A DNA stretch of 64,000 bases from Rhodothermales bacterium (GCA_958296045.1 CATQHT010000002.1:124001-188000), one strand, 5' to 3'; numbered from the stretch's first letter, positions 1 through 10,777 are shown. Numbers and translations are program-made. The notes: generated by a model from the sequence alone, not told the origin.

Positions 1-756
1 GCTTGTCTTCTCTGGAAGGTTCTGCCATTTTGGCAGACGTTGTCTCATGGACTCTCCCTTCAGCGCGATGTGGTGTGCATTGTGAATGAGGCGATCCAGG
101 ATGGCATCTGCGAGTGTTGGGTCTTCCATGCCTTCGTGCCACACATTCACAGGCATCTGGCTGGTAACGACGATGGATCCTTTCTGATACCGATCATCGA
201 TAAGCTCAAGCAGGTCCCGCTGATGCAGCGCACTGATTCGTGACAACCCCCAGTCATCGAGAACCAGTAGGTGGAAGCGCGTCAACTGCTTCAGCAGTTT
301 CAGGAAGCGTCCGTCCCCGTGCGCGAGTTGCAGATCTTCCAGAAGACGATGCAGTCGGTGGTAGCGTACGGTGAACCCCTCCATGCAGGCTTTATGCGCC
401 AGCGCGCACGCCACGAAGCTCTTGCCGACACCGGTGGGTCCGGTAATGATCGCATTGTGATGTTTGCCCACCCAGTCGCAGGTGGAAAGCGAGGCCATCA
501 GGCGCCGATCCAGATTGCGACCGCGACGATAGTCCAGATCGGCCATGGAGGCCTCCTGGCGTAACCGGGCGCGGCGTAGGCGCGACCGCAGGCGATTGTT
601 GTATCGCACGATCTCCTCGTGGTCAACCAATAGGCCCAGGCGGTCCATGAACGGGAGCTGTTCCATTTCCGGTTGGGTAAGCTGATCACGCAGCGCGCGC
701 GCCATGCCATGCAGACGCATCTGCTCGAGCTTGTCAAGGGTAGGGTGTAGGAGCAT
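1..756 (-). CDS. istB: IstB-like ATP-binding transposition helper (partial at 3' end)
   Basis: The gene encodes the AAA+ helper ATPase of an IS21 transposon, which in this family acts with the IstA transposase during target selection. The Walker A motif GPTGVGKS and the Walker B-like LVLDDWG are visible. The start codon overlaps the istA stop codon by one base (TGATG), the usual coupled arrangement. The complete copies elsewhere in the window are 259 residues; here only the last few codons are missing beyond the window edge. No internal stop or frameshift is seen. Confidence 0.95.
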   Translation of the reverse strand, partial: MLLHPTLDKLEQMRLHGMARALRDQLTQPEMEQLPFMDRLGLLVDHEEIVRYNNRLRSRLRRARLRQEASMADLDYRRGRNLDRRLMASLSTCDWVGKHHNAIITGPTGVGKSFVACALAHKACMEGFTVRYHRLHRLLEDLQLAHGDGRFLKLLKQLTRFHLLVLDDWGLSRISALHQRDLLELIDDRYQKGSIVVTSQMPVNVWHEGMEDPTLADAILDRLIHNAHHIALKGESMRQRLPKWQNLPEKTS

Positions 757-2318
757 CAGTCCTTCGAGGTTTGGTGAGGAGAATCCGATTTGGTGTCGTA
801 ATAGCTTGGGCCCCGGATGTTGTCATGGTCTATGGGAGGCGGAGACACCGAGTCCAGCGGATGCTTGTCGAGTCCATTCTTCAGGATGGACGCGATGCTC
901 CTGTACGAGCGGGTGCCGATAGCGATTGCCCGCGTACACGCGTTTTCCATGCGGCTCTTACCGTAGATGCGAGCCAAGCGGAGCAGGCCCATGAGCGTGC
1001 GGTAACGAATCAGCGGGTGCCGCTCAGCATCGATGATCTGCCGCACGATATTGTGTGTGTCCGGCCCGATGCGTTCTGCCTCGGTTACGAAGCGGCTCAT
1101 ATCGTTCATTTGGCGTTGGGCGTCCGGCATGTGTTCATCCTTGGTGGTGACCCCTTTCTGGTGGCTACGCGGGTGCGTCGCCACCCGTTTGTCGTCAAAA
1201 AATACCTCCAGGGTGGTATCTGTAAGGCGAACCTGTACCGAACGACCTACATATCGATAAGGAACGCTATAACGGTGCCAGCGCACCTCGATGTGCGCAT
1301 CTCTGTGCACCTTGGCTTTGCGCCACTCCGCGTGCTCGTACGGCTCCGCCGGCAAGGGCTTCATCGCTGATCGCTCCCACGTGTCAAACCAGCTCTTACG
1401 ACTGCCTTCCAGCTTCTGAAAAGGCCGCTCGTTAAGCTCCTTCAGATGGACACGAATGTGCCGGTTCACGTGCGCTAGACCGATGAAACGCTTATCGCTT
1501 AACGGAGCCAGAATGCGCCTCTCTGCATGCAACACGGCTTGCTCGACCTTGGCCTTGTCCCTGGGCTTCCCGGGACGCGTAGGCACAACCACGGTCTTGT
1601 AGTGCATCGCAAGGTCCTGATACGACGGATTGATCTCCGGATCGTATCGGTGGGCCTTGCGCACGCCACTCTTCAAATTGTCACAGACCACATAGGAAGG
1701 CACCGCCCCGAAATACTCGAACATGCGACGATGCGAGCCCAGCCAGTCCCCAAGACGCTGCGTCCACGTCGCCTCAACGTAGAGATAATTGGAGAATCCC
1801 AGCACACCAACAAAGGTCTCCACCCGACGCCGCTTACGCGTAAGCTGGTCTATCGCCTCCAGGCGCATGCCTGCATAGTCCACGAAGGCCGAATGACCCG
1901 CAGGATGATCCATCGGAACCGTCACCTGGCCAAATTCCTTCTTCCAGGCAGAGTAAAGAGCGCAGAACTTGCTGTAGCCGTAACCATCGCTGTGGTCCCG
2001 CCTGTACCGCTCCCACATCAGGCGCCGCGTGAACCCCTTGACCTGCATCTTACGCTCCACCTCGGACCAGTCCGGCAACGGACGCGTCTCCTTGGTAACC
2101 TCCGGCGGACCATAAAGCAATGCCTTCAACTTGGCCTCCGGCATACCCTCGGGCAAAGGCCAATGCACACCCGCTGCCTTAGCACGACGCAAGTAACCAA
2201 GTACCGTGCTGTGCGATATTCCCAGCGCACGACCGATACCACGTACGCTCAAATCAGACTCCGCAGACAACCGCAGAACGTCCCACAAAACACGCATAAC
2301 AACCCTCTTGTTTGGCAT
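756..2318 (-). CDS. istA: IS21-family transposase IstA
   Basis: This is a 520-residue DDE transposase with an N-terminal helix-turn-helix (about residues 20-50, ending GISHSTVLGYLRRAK) and an rve-type integrase core beginning near PMDHPAGHSAFVDYAG. The start is the ATG of MPNKRVVM. A longer open frame extends upstream into the terminal repeats, but that stretch is non-coding element end. The three copies in the window differ by only a few residues, for example VTKET here against VAKET in the others, which implies recent transposition. Confidence 0.95.
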   Translation of the reverse strand: MPNKRVVMRVLWDVLRLSAESDLSVRGIGRALGISHSTVLGYLRRAKAAGVHWPLPEGMPEAKLKALLYGPPEVTKETRPLPDWSEVERKMQVKGFTRRLMWERYRRDHSDGYGYSKFCALYSAWKKEFGQVTVPMDHPAGHSAFVDYAGMRLEAIDQLTRKRRRVETFVGVLGFSNYLYVEATWTQRLGDWLGSHRRMFEYFGAVPSYVVCDNLKSGVRKAHRYDPEINPSYQDLAMHYKTVVVPTRPGKPRDKAKVEQAVLHAERRILAPLSDKRFIGLAHVNRHIRVHLKELNERPFQKLEGSRKSWFDTWERSAMKPLPAEPYEHAEWRKAKVHRDAHIEVRWHRYSVPYRYVGRSVQVRLTDTTLEVFFDDKRVATHPRSHQKGVTTKDEHMPDAQRQMNDMSRFVTEAERIGPDTHNIVRQIIDAERHPLIRYRTLMGLLRLARIYGKSRMENACTRAIAIGTRSYRSIASILKNGLDKHPLDSVSPPPIDHDNIRGPSYYDTKSDSPHQTSKD

Positions 2319-2689
2319 AAGTACCCCTCTTTTGGTAAGTAAAGAGGGTACGATACCACCTGCGCTTGACCTGCCGCCATCACCCGCGACAGGCAACAAT
2401 AACCCGTTTCTAACTCCGCCAGACTGCCAATTTGGCAGGCCCGTTAACCGACCTCCTACACCCCGCCGCCACCGGGCGGCGCGCGCCAGCTCAGGTGGTC
2501 GATTTCCCGTGGAACCACTGGTCGATTTGCCGTGGAATCGGTGGTCGATTTGCCGTGGAACCACTGGTCGATTTGAAGCGGAATACGCAGCACTCCACAT
2601 AGAACCCGCGAAACGCGTCCAAATCGCCGACCTGGTGCGCAGCCACTGGTGTGTATCATCCGGTCGCACTTGAGCATCAGTCGCAATTT

Positions 2690-3001
2690 CCCGCGGGAGC
2701 TAAGGCTATCGGTGGTGTCAGAGGTGGAGGTGCCGCCTGGGATGGCCCCCATGGAGGACCGTGAAAAGGGCAGCGATGCGAAGGTGGTAATCTTGACTGC
2801 ATCCAGCTATCCCAACCCATTCAACCCGGCATCTGAGATCAGCAATTGGTTTCAGAAGTGGGGTGGGTTAGGCTCAAGGCTTATGATCTGGCCGGGAGGG
2901 CAGTAGCCACGCTTGAGGATCAGCAAGCTGAGGCCGATTTTGTGCAACGACATGTTGCCATGCACGCCGGTGCGACCCGAGGAAGGAGCTGGATGCGTTA
3001 A
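2690..3001 (+). pseudogene. Decayed C-terminal sorting domain of a secreted protein
   Basis: In one frame the sequence reads ...VVILTASSYPNPFNPASEI, and after a frameshift between about 2850 and 2867 it continues VRLKAYDLAGRAVATLEDQQ up to a stop at 3001. Together these are the two hallmark strands of a type IX secretion/Por sorting-type C-terminal domain (YPNPFNP, then YDLxGRxVATL). The rest of the parent protein is gone and the fragment starts about 100 bp from the IS21 end, so it is probably debris from a gene destroyed by transposition. Confidence 0.7.
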
Positions 3002-3160
3002 CTCGCCCGTCTCCCGTCTGGATCTGTGCGGGCGGCCAGCGAAACCCGGGTCCATACCGCGAGGCTGAAGGACCCTGCCAATGCACAGCAAGATGAAATG
3101 CACACGGTGGCGAGCTTGCATCCAGAATCGATGGCGCTCTTGACCAAAACAGGCACGGAA

Positions 3161-3388
3161 TGATTCGGGCGAATGCGCGCGCGTGATGGACTCAAGACCG
3201 TGATTCTTGCCGATAAAAGCTAGATATGGACCAGTACTTCGTGATATCAAGCGTAAGGAACGATAGGGTCCAAGGTGGGCCCGTTGGGCCAATAGGGAGC
3301 AAGACTGGCACATTCAGGTGTATTCTGCCTCTTAGCGACAGCCACACGGTTCGTGACGCAGGGAAGGCCTTGTTTTTTGGCAAGCAAT
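3161..3388 (+). repeat. Probable relic of an ISNCY-type element end
   Basis: This stretch aligns collinearly, with substitutions and roughly the same spacing, to 30773-31011, the upstream end of the ISNCY element. Shared landmarks are TCGGGCGAATG at the start, AAAAGCTA in the middle, and a terminal AGGCCTTGTTTTTTGGCAAGC matching AGGCCCTGTTTTTCGGACAAGC. No transposase remains. The surrounding 3002-3438 shows no convincing gene. The alignment was made by eye, so the call is moderate. Confidence 0.45.
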
Positions 3389-3438
3389 ACCGTATCGAAG
3401 CGGTAAAGCAGGAATTCAAGCTTCAGCCGTGCACCACC

Positions 3439-4872
3439 TTATGGGAATATGCCCAGTTGCGTGTAGCCCGTGGCGATCTTGTCTATGGCACTGACAAATG
3501 CCCCCGTGCGCAGGTCTGTGTCATGTAGCTGGGCGAACTCGTGGATCTCATGGTAGGCGCCAACCATAGTGTCCTCAAGCCCTGAATTAACAAGGTCCTT
3601 CTCGCTGGCACCAAACGCGAGGTCGGTCATGATCTGGCTGGGCATGGCGTCAGGCGTGCCCAAACGCTGATCCACCAGCGATTCGACCACCTGCAGGATG
3701 CGGCGCGCATTATGCGCCTCAAAACGACGGTTCATGCGCCCGTGACGCACATGCGACAGGTTGCGCAACCACTCGAAATAAGAAACCGTTACGCCACCGG
3801 CATTCATATATAAGTCCGGGATGATCATGATGCCCCGCTGGTTCAGGATGCGGTCCGCACTTGCGGTCACTGGCCCGTTGGCGGCTTCAGCCACGATCTT
3901 GGCATGGATGCGGCCGGCATTGTCATCGCGGATCTGCCCTTCCAGTGCCGCGGGAATCAGCACGTCGCACGGCAGTTCAAGCGCGTCAGCGGATCGGGCG
4001 AGATTCTTCGCGCCAGGAAAATCCAGGATCGAGCCGGTGCTGCTGCGGTGCTCCACCACATCCTCCAGATGCAGACCGTCAGGGTTCTGGATGGCGCCCT
4101 CGTACTCGGCCAGCCCTACAATCCGGGCGCCAGCCTCTACCATGAACTTGGCGGCATGGTAGCCCACGTTGCCAAGTCCCTGGATCACTATGGTCTTGCC
4201 TTCCAACCCTTTGGGCAAGCCCAGTGAACGCATATCGCTCTCCACTTCGCAGGCTTCCCGAATGCCAAAAAAGACGCCACGGCCTGTAGCCTCCACCCGG
4301 CCCCGGACCCCGCCGTGACCGACAGGCTTGCCCGTAACACACGCCAGCGCATCCAGTGGGTTGTCTGTTACGGAGGTGTATGTGTCCATAATCCACGTCA
4401 TCTCCTGTGCACCCGTCCCGTAGTCTGGTGCCGGGACATCGACGCCAGGCCCGATAAAGTTCTTGCGTGCCAGCTCAAAGGTGTAGCGGCGAGTGATGCG
4501 CTCCAGCTCCCGCTTGGAATACTGCCGCCGATCAATAGCAATGCCGCCCTTAGCACCGCCAAATGGCACATCCACGATGGCACACTTATACGTCATCAGT
4601 GCCGCTAGCGCCATCACTTCGTCCGCGTCAACCACCGCCGCGTAACGAATGCCTCCCTTGGTGGGCTGCTTATGGTGACTGTGCTCGGCCCGATAGGCAC
4701 GGATAACTTCGATCTCGCCGTTATCACGCACGATAGGGAAACCCATCTGGTAGACGCTGTTGCAGCTCTTGATCTGCTGCAACAGTCCTTCTGGATGTGA
4801 AGTGAATACCGCGGCTCGGTCAAACATGGTGTTGACCTGATCGAAGAATGACGGCTGACCCGTTGTGCTCAT
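3439..4872 (-). CDS. gdhA: Glu/Leu/Phe/Val family dehydrogenase (glutamate dehydrogenase)
   Basis: The 477-residue protein is an amino-acid dehydrogenase that interconverts glutamate with 2-oxoglutarate and ammonia using NAD(P). The substrate-binding segment KGGIRY, the lysine motif FGGAKGGI, the conserved [12 protein letters not shown] and the Rossmann motif IQGLGNVG are all present. The chosen start is ATG at 4872 ([10 protein letters not shown]); the open frame runs 40 codons further upstream but would crowd the divergent antiporter gene and matches nothing expected. GDH is the best specific guess, but leucine or other specificity cannot be excluded from sequence alone. Confidence 0.9.
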   Translation of the reverse strand: MSTTGQPSFFDQVNTMFDRAAVFTSHPEGLLQQIKSCNSVYQMGFPIVRDNGEIEVIRAYRAEHSHHKQPTKGGIRYAAVVDADEVMALAALMTYKCAIVDVPFGGAKGGIAIDRRQYSKRELERITRRYTFELARKNFIGPGVDVPAPDYGTGAQEMTWIMDTYTSVTDNPLDALACVTGKPVGHGGVRGRVEATGRGVFFGIREACEVESDMRSLGLPKGLEGKTIVIQGLGNVGYHAAKFMVEAGARIVGLAEYEGAIQNPDGLHLEDVVEHRSSTGSILDFPGAKNLARSADALELPCDVLIPAALEGQIRDDNAGRIHAKIVAEAANGPVTASADRILNQRGIMIIPDLYMNAGGVTVSYFEWLRNLSHVRHGRMNRRFEAHNARRILQVVESLVDQRLGTPDAMPSQIMTDLAFGASEKDLVNSGLEDTMVGAYHEIHEFAQLHDTDLRTGAFVSAIDKIATGYTQLGIFP

Positions 4873-4980
4873 GGACTCATCCGATAAACGTGAATAGAAA
4901 GACAAAGGTACGAAACCCAGGCACCCGTCGTATATTGCGCGCGCACCCGGCTGGTACCGTAGCAGATAGGTATTGAAGTA

Positions 4981-7320
4981 GTGGAAGAGCAAATCCTTGC
5001 AAATATCGTCTTAGTCATCGTGCTGGGCATTGGAGCCCAGTGGTTGGCGTGGCGCATCAGGATTCCGTCGATCCTGCTGCTTCTGCTCCTAGGGTTTCTT
5101 GCTGGCCCCATCACCGGCATCATCGCGCCGTCGACGCTGCACGGAGAGTGGCTTTTCGCGTTTGTGTCGCTGGCGATTGGCGTGATCCTCTTCGAAGGCG
5201 GCCTTAGCCTTCAGATCAGCGAGCTCAAAGAAGTCGGGCGATCGGTCCGCAACCTGATAACAACAGGAGTGCTGATCACCGGAGCGCTGGCCGGCTTTCT
5301 TGCATGGTGGGTTATTGGCATGTCGCCCGAGGTTGCCATCCTGACCGGAGGCATCCTGACCGTGACCGGGCCCACCGTGGTGATTCCGCTGCTGCGCCAT
5401 GTGCGGCCCAAGGGCCGGGTGAGCACCATCGCCAAATGGGAAGGCATCACCATCGATCCGGTGGGTGCCATTTTGGCGGTCCTGCTTCTGGAGCTGGTGC
5501 TCGCGGTCGGCAGTGCGACCCAGCTGACGGCCCAAGAGACAAACCTGGTGCCAGCATTCATGGCCGCCGCAGAGAGCCTCCTAATCGTGGTGGTGCTCAG
5601 CGTAGGCGTTAGCATCCTTGGTGCGGCACTGCAGGTTATTGTACTTCGAAACCATCTGGTTCCCGACTACCTGCAGGATCCGGCGGCGCTCAGCATTGTG
5701 CTGGCTTCGTTCGCGGCGGCGTACTCGCTAGGGGGCGAAGGGGCAGCACTGCTCACCACCACGCTGATGGGCATCATCCTAGCCAACCAGCCGTGGGTGT
5801 CGGTGCGCCAGATCGTTAAGTTCAAAGAAGATCTGCAGGTGCTGCTTCTGGCCTGCCTATTCATCCTGCTCAGTGCCCGCCTGGAGCTGAGCGTGCTGGA
5901 GTTTGTCGACCAACACGCTTTTATCTACCTAGCTATCCTGATATTGCTGGTGCGTCCGGTAGCGGTGCTGCTCAGCTCCCTGGGGACGGGGCTTAACTGG
6001 CGGGAAAAAGTGTTCATGTCGTGGCTGGCGCCACGCGGCATCGTGGCCGCCGCAGTGGCTGCCCTGTTTGCCGAAAGGCTGGTGGCCGAAGGATATGCGG
6101 GGGCCGCCGGTGACCAGCTTATTGCGATCGTGTACTTGGTTGTAGTGGGGACCGTAGCCGTTTACGGGCTGACGCTTTCTCCGCTGGCGCTCCGCCTGGG
6201 TCTGGCAGACCGGAACCCTCAAGGCATCCTGTTTATGGGGGCTTACCAGTGGGTCCAGGATGTGGCCCTCGCGCTGCGGGAGCTGGGGTTCAGGGTGCTG
6301 CTTATCGATGCCAATGCGCACAACATAGAACAGGCGCGCAGCCGGAAGCTCCCGGCCGTGGTCGCAGACGCTTTGTCGGAGACGGTCACCGACGACCTGG
6401 ACCTAGGCGGCCTCAAGCGTTTTCTGGCGGTCACAGGCAATGACGAAATCAACTCGCTGGCGGCATTGCACTTCACCGAGGTCTTCGAGAAAAAGGAGGT
6501 GTACCAGATCAGGGTAGGCGGCAACGCCGCGGTCACCCAGGTCCGACGCGTGGAACACCTGCGCGGGCGTCCGCTCTTCGGCGATGCCATCACGCAGCTT
6601 TCACTCACGCGCCGTCACCAGGAAGGGGGCGCCGTGTGCACCTTCGGACTGACCGACAAGCAATCATACCAAGCGATCCAAAAGCGCTTCAACGAAAACG
6701 TGGTGCTGCTGTTTGTCGTTCGGGGCGCCAACCTGCTCGTCAATGCGGAGGCCAGTCAGGTAACCCCGCTACCGGGCGACACGGTGGTGGTGATGCTTCC
6801 GCCGGTGACCCGGCTGAAGCTTGCGCCTGGAGCATTGCTTTCTGCCGCTCTGTTGGCACAGGCTGACGTCATAGAGGCAGACGATGCCGCGGCGATGGAC
6901 GACCTTTTGCGCCAGGCGGGCAGGAAGCTGGGTGCGCGCCTCGCTGTAGCGGAAGACACGGTACAGGCGGAGCTCGAGCATCGTGTCCGTAGCGTAGGCG
7001 TGGCCGACGCGGTCGGCAGCGCGCTCGTGCTGCACTTGAGCATTGAAACTGATCGGCCTGCGGCCCTGCTGATGATAAGGAGCCGACGCGGCCTGGCGCT
7101 GACGGCCTCTGGAGCCAAAGAGGTGTTGGTGGTGCACGCCCTCATCGTGGTGGCGACTCCCACGGGACAGGGTCCAGGCGCCAGCCTGCCGCTGAAAGCT
7201 CAGATCGCTGGCATCATCCGGCGGCAGTCCTTTGGCGACGACTGGCTGTCAGCCAAGACGCCGGACGGGCTGCGCAGCGCGCTGGCACCTGACCATGCCA
7301 TAGATGCCAGCGCTACTTAG
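4981..7320 (+). CDS. CPA-type sodium/proton antiporter with C-terminal RCK-like domain
   Basis: The 779-residue membrane protein has about 12 hydrophobic helices in its first 420 residues (from [15 protein letters not shown] onward), the pattern of monovalent cation:proton antiporters. From about residue 420 a soluble nucleotide-binding-like domain follows ([19 protein letters not shown], then LIDANAHN and [15 protein letters not shown]), as in TrkA-N/RCK regulated transporters. The start is a GTG 108 bp from the divergent dehydrogenase start, so the two may share a promoter region. Its stop overlaps the stop of the convergent terC-like gene by 8 bases. The ion specificity is not readable. 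Confidence 0.88.
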   Translation: MEEQILANIVLVIVLGIGAQWLAWRIRIPSILLLLLLGFLAGPITGIIAPSTLHGEWLFAFVSLAIGVILFEGGLSLQISELKEVGRSVRNLITTGVLITGALAGFLAWWVIGMSPEVAILTGGILTVTGPTVVIPLLRHVRPKGRVSTIAKWEGITIDPVGAILAVLLLELVLAVGSATQLTAQETNLVPAFMAAAESLLIVVVLSVGVSILGAALQVIVLRNHLVPDYLQDPAALSIVLASFAAAYSLGGEGAALLTTTLMGIILANQPWVSVRQIVKFKEDLQVLLLACLFILLSARLELSVLEFVDQHAFIYLAILILLVRPVAVLLSSLGTGLNWREKVFMSWLAPRGIVAAAVAALFAERLVAEGYAGAAGDQLIAIVYLVVVGTVAVYGLTLSPLALRLGLADRNPQGILFMGAYQWVQDVALALRELGFRVLLIDANAHNIEQARSRKLPAVVADALSETVTDDLDLGGLKRFLAVTGNDEINSLAALHFTEVFEKKEVYQIRVGGNAAVTQVRRVEHLRGRPLFGDAITQLSLTRRHQEGGAVCTFGLTDKQSYQAIQKRFNENVVLLFVVRGANLLVNAEASQVTPLPGDTVVVMLPPVTRLKLAPGALLSAALLAQADVIEADDAAAMDDLLRQAGRKLGARLAVAEDTVQAELEHRVRSVGVADAVGSALVLHLSIETDRPAALLMIRSRRGLALTASGAKEVLVVHALIVVATPTGQGPGASLPLKAQIAGIIRRQSFGDDWLSAKTPDGLRSALAPDHAIDASAT

Positions 7321-8107
7321 CGGGAGGAGCCACGCTAGCCTTTTGGAGCCTTCTGGGGAGCCGAGAGTCGCGCAGCTGTATCGGGTTTCGCCGGTGCTGT
7401 TGCATCGTGCGCATCCGCAGGTTGAACATCTCAACCATGATGGAGAAGGCCATAGCGAAATACAGATACCCTTTAGGAATGTGAAAGTCCAGCCCGTCTG
7501 CGATCAGTGCCAGCCCGATCATTAGCAGAAAGCTCAGCGCCAGCACCTTCACAGTGGGCCGATTCTCAATAAATCGGGCGATTGCCCCTGCAGACACCAT
7601 CATGACGCCAATGGCAATGATGATAGCCGTAATCATGACCGGCACTCGATCAGCCATGCCTACGGCGGTGATGACTGAGTCGAGGGAGAATACCACATCG
7701 AGCAGCAGTATCTGAACCATGGCTCGTCCGAAGGTGGCAACAGCCGCTCTTGTTGAGCCGTCTCCAGATTCGGTACCCTCAAGCTTGTCATGGATCTCAT
7801 GCGTGGCTTTGGCCAACAGGAACAGACCACCGGCAACAAGGATGAGGTCTTTTCCAGAGATGCCCATACCAAGGACCGTGAACAGATCGTGGGTAAGGCG
7901 CATGATCCAAGCCAGAGACAGCAAGAGCGCCACGCGCCCCACCATGGCCAGCGCCAGCCCCCAGAACCGGGCCTTTGCTTGCTGATCTTTAGGCAGCTTG
8001 CCAGAGAGAATCGAGATGAAGATGATGTTGTCGATCCCGAGGACGATCTCCAGCAGCGTAAGCGTGAGCAGCGCGGCGAGCGCATCGGGTTCAAGAATCC
8101 ATTCCAC
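7313..8107 (-). CDS. TerC/Alx-family integral membrane protein
   Basis: The 264-residue multi-pass protein contains the TerC signature region LLEIVLGIDNIIFISIL near the N-terminus and a second VVFSLDSVITAVGMA repeat, each with conserved acidic residues within membrane helices. Family members have been linked to manganese export and tellurite or alkaline stress. It converges with and overlaps the antiporter gene by 8 bases. The start is ATG (MEWILEPDAL) with nothing comparable upstream. Confidence 0.9.
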   Translation of the reverse strand: MEWILEPDALAALLTLTLLEIVLGIDNIIFISILSGKLPKDQQAKARFWGLALAMVGRVALLLSLAWIMRLTHDLFTVLGMGISGKDLILVAGGLFLLAKATHEIHDKLEGTESGDGSTRAAVATFGRAMVQILLLDVVFSLDSVITAVGMADRVPVMITAIIIAIGVMMVSAGAIARFIENRPTVKVLALSFLLMIGLALIADGLDFHIPKGYLYFAMAFSIMVEMFNLRMRTMQQHRRNPIQLRDSRLPRRLQKASVAPPAK

Positions 8108-8276
8108 GGTCAGTGCTGGCTTGGCGAATGTTCAGGACAAGGTTCAGTATACGCTGGTCCGCTGCCTTTCCTCTTTGTGTCGGACCCTGTGGTACCCGGC
8201 GGCGCAGCGCCCCAATATGCGGGTTCGTCTGCGATAGTGCTCAGTCTCTACGCGACAAATTCACGACAGCTTCCCC

Positions 8277-9119
8277 ATGGTTGATGCGGCCACTAGGCTG
8301 ACCGGCATCCTGAGTTATCCTGTCGGCCATTCTTTCTCCCCGCTGATACATAACGCTGCATTCAGGGCGCAGGGACTCAACATGTTGTATGTCGGATTAA
8401 GCGTGCCGCCGCCCAGCCTAGCGGCCGCGGTGGCGGGCCTTAAAGCGCTCGGCTTTGTCGGCGCCAACGTGACGCTCCCCCACAAAGAAGCGGTGATCCC
8501 GCATCTGGACCGGCTATCGGCGCAAGCACACGCGGTCGGTGCCGTGAACACCATAGTCATCGATAAGGGTCAGTTGTATGGTGACAACACCGATGTGGCG
8601 GGGTTTGTGCGTCCGTTAGCTTCGTGGCGGCCGCGTCTGCGCGGATGCGAAGCGGTGGTACTGGGCGCGGGCGGTGCAGCCCGAGCAGCGGTGTACGCAT
8701 TACTGACCCGTTGTTTGGTGCGCCATGTCACTATCGCGGCCCGGCGCATCGAAGCGGCTGACAGGCTCTGCAGCGTGATGGATGTGCACGGGTCTGTGGC
8801 AGCGGTCCGCCTCGCACGGGCAGGAGACGTGCTACGGCGCGCACGCTTGGTGGTTAACGCTACGCCGGTGGGCATGCATCCTAAAGCTAATGCTACCCCA
8901 TGGGAAGACGGTTCGGTATTTGGCGACCAGCATCTGATGTACGACCTGATTTATCGGCCTCGCACCACGCAACTGATGCGGATGGCTACCAGGCGGGGTG
9001 CGCGGGTGATAGGAGGGCTGCCCATGTTGCTTTGCCAGGCGGCTGAAGCATACCTGCAGTGGACGGGCAAAGAGATGCCACTGCCTGCTGCCAGGCGCGC
9101 TATAGAGCATATCCGCTGA
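8277..9119 (+). CDS. aroE: Shikimate dehydrogenase
   Basis: The 280-residue enzyme reduces 3-dehydroshikimate to shikimate with NADPH in aromatic amino-acid synthesis. Visible motifs are the substrate-binding SFSPLIHN, the catalytic-lysine NVTLPHKEAV, GDNTDVAGF with the conserved aspartate, and the cofactor motif GAGGAARAA. Length and domain order match the family, with no sign of damage. It stands alone between divergent terC and the TPR gene. Confidence 0.95.
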   Translation: MVDAATRLTGILSYPVGHSFSPLIHNAAFRAQGLNMLYVGLSVPPPSLAAAVAGLKALGFVGANVTLPHKEAVIPHLDRLSAQAHAVGAVNTIVIDKGQLYGDNTDVAGFVRPLASWRPRLRGCEAVVLGAGGAARAAVYALLTRCLVRHVTIAARRIEAADRLCSVMDVHGSVAAVRLARAGDVLRRARLVVNATPVGMHPKANATPWEDGSVFGDQHLMYDLIYRPRTTQLMRMATRRGARVIGGLPMLLCQAAEAYLQWTGKEMPLPAARRAIEHIR

Positions 9120-9214
9120 ATACGCTACATTCTAGGACCGCTTTGCGCCAGTCTTGTCGCAGCATCTGCCGCAGCGCGGCGCACGATGTCCACCGATAAC
9201 TTTGCCACTGTGCC

Positions 9215-10777
9215 ATGAATTACCGACACCTTATTTGCCTGACTTGGACGATGGCGCTCGCCGCGGGTGGCTTCGGCCAGGTTGAAGGGCTGGGCCAGAC
9301 GGAATTCGCGAATTCGGGCAGTGAGAAGGTTCAGGAGCCCTTCTTGCGCGGATTGCTGCAATTGCACAGCTTTGAATATGAGGATGCGCTGGAAGCTTTT
9401 GCCAAGGCGCGTGCTATCGATCCCGCGTTTGCTATGGCGTACTGGGGGGAGGCGATGGCGCACAACCATCCGGTATGGTTCTCGCAGGACACTGACGAGG
9501 CGCGCGCCGTGCTTGAGGCTTTGGGTCCAACGTTAGAGGATCGGCTAGCCAAAGCGCCGACGCCGCGGGAGAAAGACTATCTCCGAGCAGTCGATGCCTT
9601 GTATTTCGGTGATGAGGACAAGAAGAAGCGCGATTTCAATTACATGGCGGCTATGGAGCGGCTGGCCGACGCCTATCCCAACGATCTGGATGCCAAGGCA
9701 TTCTACTCGCTGTCGCTTCTGGGCTGCAGCCATGGCGGGCGAGACTTTAGCCTATACATGAAGGCCGCAGCAGCGGGGGAGGAGGTGTTTGCGCGCAACC
9801 CCAGGCATCCTGGCGCCGCACACTACCTGATTCATTCGTATGACGATCCGATCCATGCGCCGCTGGGGCTTCGTGCTGCGCAGGCCTACGCGGATATCGC
9901 ACCCTCTGCCGCACATGCGTTGCATATGCCGTCGCACATCTTCACGGCCCTCGGCATGTGGGATCGGGTGGTGCAGTCCAACATAGAATCCTATGATGCG
10001 GCCGAAGAGCGGCGGCTGCGTAAGGATCTGGGCCTTGGCGCGCGGTCCTACCATGCGATACACTGGAAAGCGTACGGGCTGCTGCAGCAGAGCAGGTTTG
10101 ACGAAGCCGCCGAAGCTGTCAAGAGTGTGGCGCACGATGTGGAAGCTTCTAACGGCGGAACGGGCCGGATGCGCTCCTCACTGGCGATGATGAGGGCTGC
10201 CTTTCTGGTCGAAAGCGGCCGGTGGGATTCGGAAGTCGCGGGAATGTCGCTTAACGCCGAGCGGCTAGGTCTGGAGTCACGAGCCAACCACCTCTTTGCT
10301 AACGGTCTGATGGCGCTTAAACAGGGCGACACTGACGCCGCCAGTCGCCATGTCAAGCAGCTGATGGACCTGGAAGGTTCCGGCAAGGGCCGGACGGTGG
10401 CCACAATCTTGCAGCATGAGCTCAAGTCGCTGTTGCTTATAGAGGAAGGACATACGGACGAAGCGGTGAAGCTGCTCAAAAAAGCCGCGGCCATGGAGGC
10501 GGATATGCCATTTGATTTCGGGCCCGTTTCACCGGTCAAGCCGGCTTATGAGCTTTTGGGATCGGTGCTGTTGGGCCAGGGCGACTTTGCAGCCGCACAG
10601 GAGGCATTTGCGAAGGCGTTGGGCCGTGCCCCAAAGCGTGCGCTCTCATTGCGCGGGTTGGCTGCTGCGGCCGAGGGAGCCGCGGATATGGACGTTGCCG
10701 AACATGCTTCTCGCACTCTGGAAGAGATCCGCAAGATGGCCAGCAGCAGCGCGGGCGCTGGAGGTGATCCTCAGTAG
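9215..10777 (+). CDS. Secreted tetratricopeptide-repeat protein
   Basis: The 520-residue protein starts with a signal-peptide-like segment (MNYRHLICLTWTMALAAGGFG) and carries TPR-type helical pairs, for example ALEAFAKARAIDPAFAMAYWG near residue 60 and FAAAQEAFAKALGRAPKRAL near the C-terminus. The middle contains ALHMPSHIFTALGMWD, a segment conserved in a family of periplasmic TPR proteins. No enzymatic motif is seen. It precedes the secreted GHL10 gene by 86 bp in the same direction, so co-expression is possible. Function unknown. Confidence 0.85.
   Translation: MNYRHLICLTWTMALAAGGFGQVEGLGQTEFANSGSEKVQEPFLRGLLQLHSFEYEDALEAFAKARAIDPAFAMAYWGEAMAHNHPVWFSQDTDEARAVLEALGPTLEDRLAKAPTPREKDYLRAVDALYFGDEDKKKRDFNYMAAMERLADAYPNDLDAKAFYSLSLLGCSHGGRDFSLYMKAAAAGEEVFARNPRHPGAAHYLIHSYDDPIHAPLGLRAAQAYADIAPSAAHALHMPSHIFTALGMWDRVVQSNIESYDAAEERRLRKDLGLGARSYHAIHWKAYGLLQQSRFDEAAEAVKSVAHDVEASNGGTGRMRSSLAMMRAAFLVESGRWDSEVAGMSLNAERLGLESRANHLFANGLMALKQGDTDAASRHVKQLMDLEGSGKGRTVATILQHELKSLLLIEEGHTDEAVKLLKKAAAMEADMPFDFGPVSPVKPAYELLGSVLLGQGDFAAAQEAFAKALGRAPKRALSLRGLAAAAEGAADMDVAEHASRTLEEIRKMASSSAGAGGDPQ

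Larger units (their letters stand above)
1..2589 (-). mobile_element. IS21-family element, copy 1 (cut by window start)
   Basis: This is the minus-orientation istA-istB part of an IS21-family element. It is almost base-for-base the same as two complete copies at 26146-28892 and 42616-45362. The istA-side end lies at 2589 (terminal TGCGTATTCC read inward) and is followed by subterminal repeats containing TGGTTCCACGG and TCGACCA, typical IstA binding sites of this family. By alignment with copy 2, window base 1 corresponds to base 26304, so about 158 bp, with the istB-side terminal repeat, lie outside the window. The target duplication therefore cannot be checked. Confidence 0.95.

Noticed and set aside
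1527-2342. 271-codon plus-strand open frames opposite each istA (also in copies 2 and 3)
   Set aside because: They are antisense to a strongly conserved transposase and show no family signature.
3226-3528. 100-codon plus-strand frame overlapping the dehydrogenase 3' end
   Set aside because: It runs into the antisense of a conserved gene and its first half matches an ISNCY end relic.
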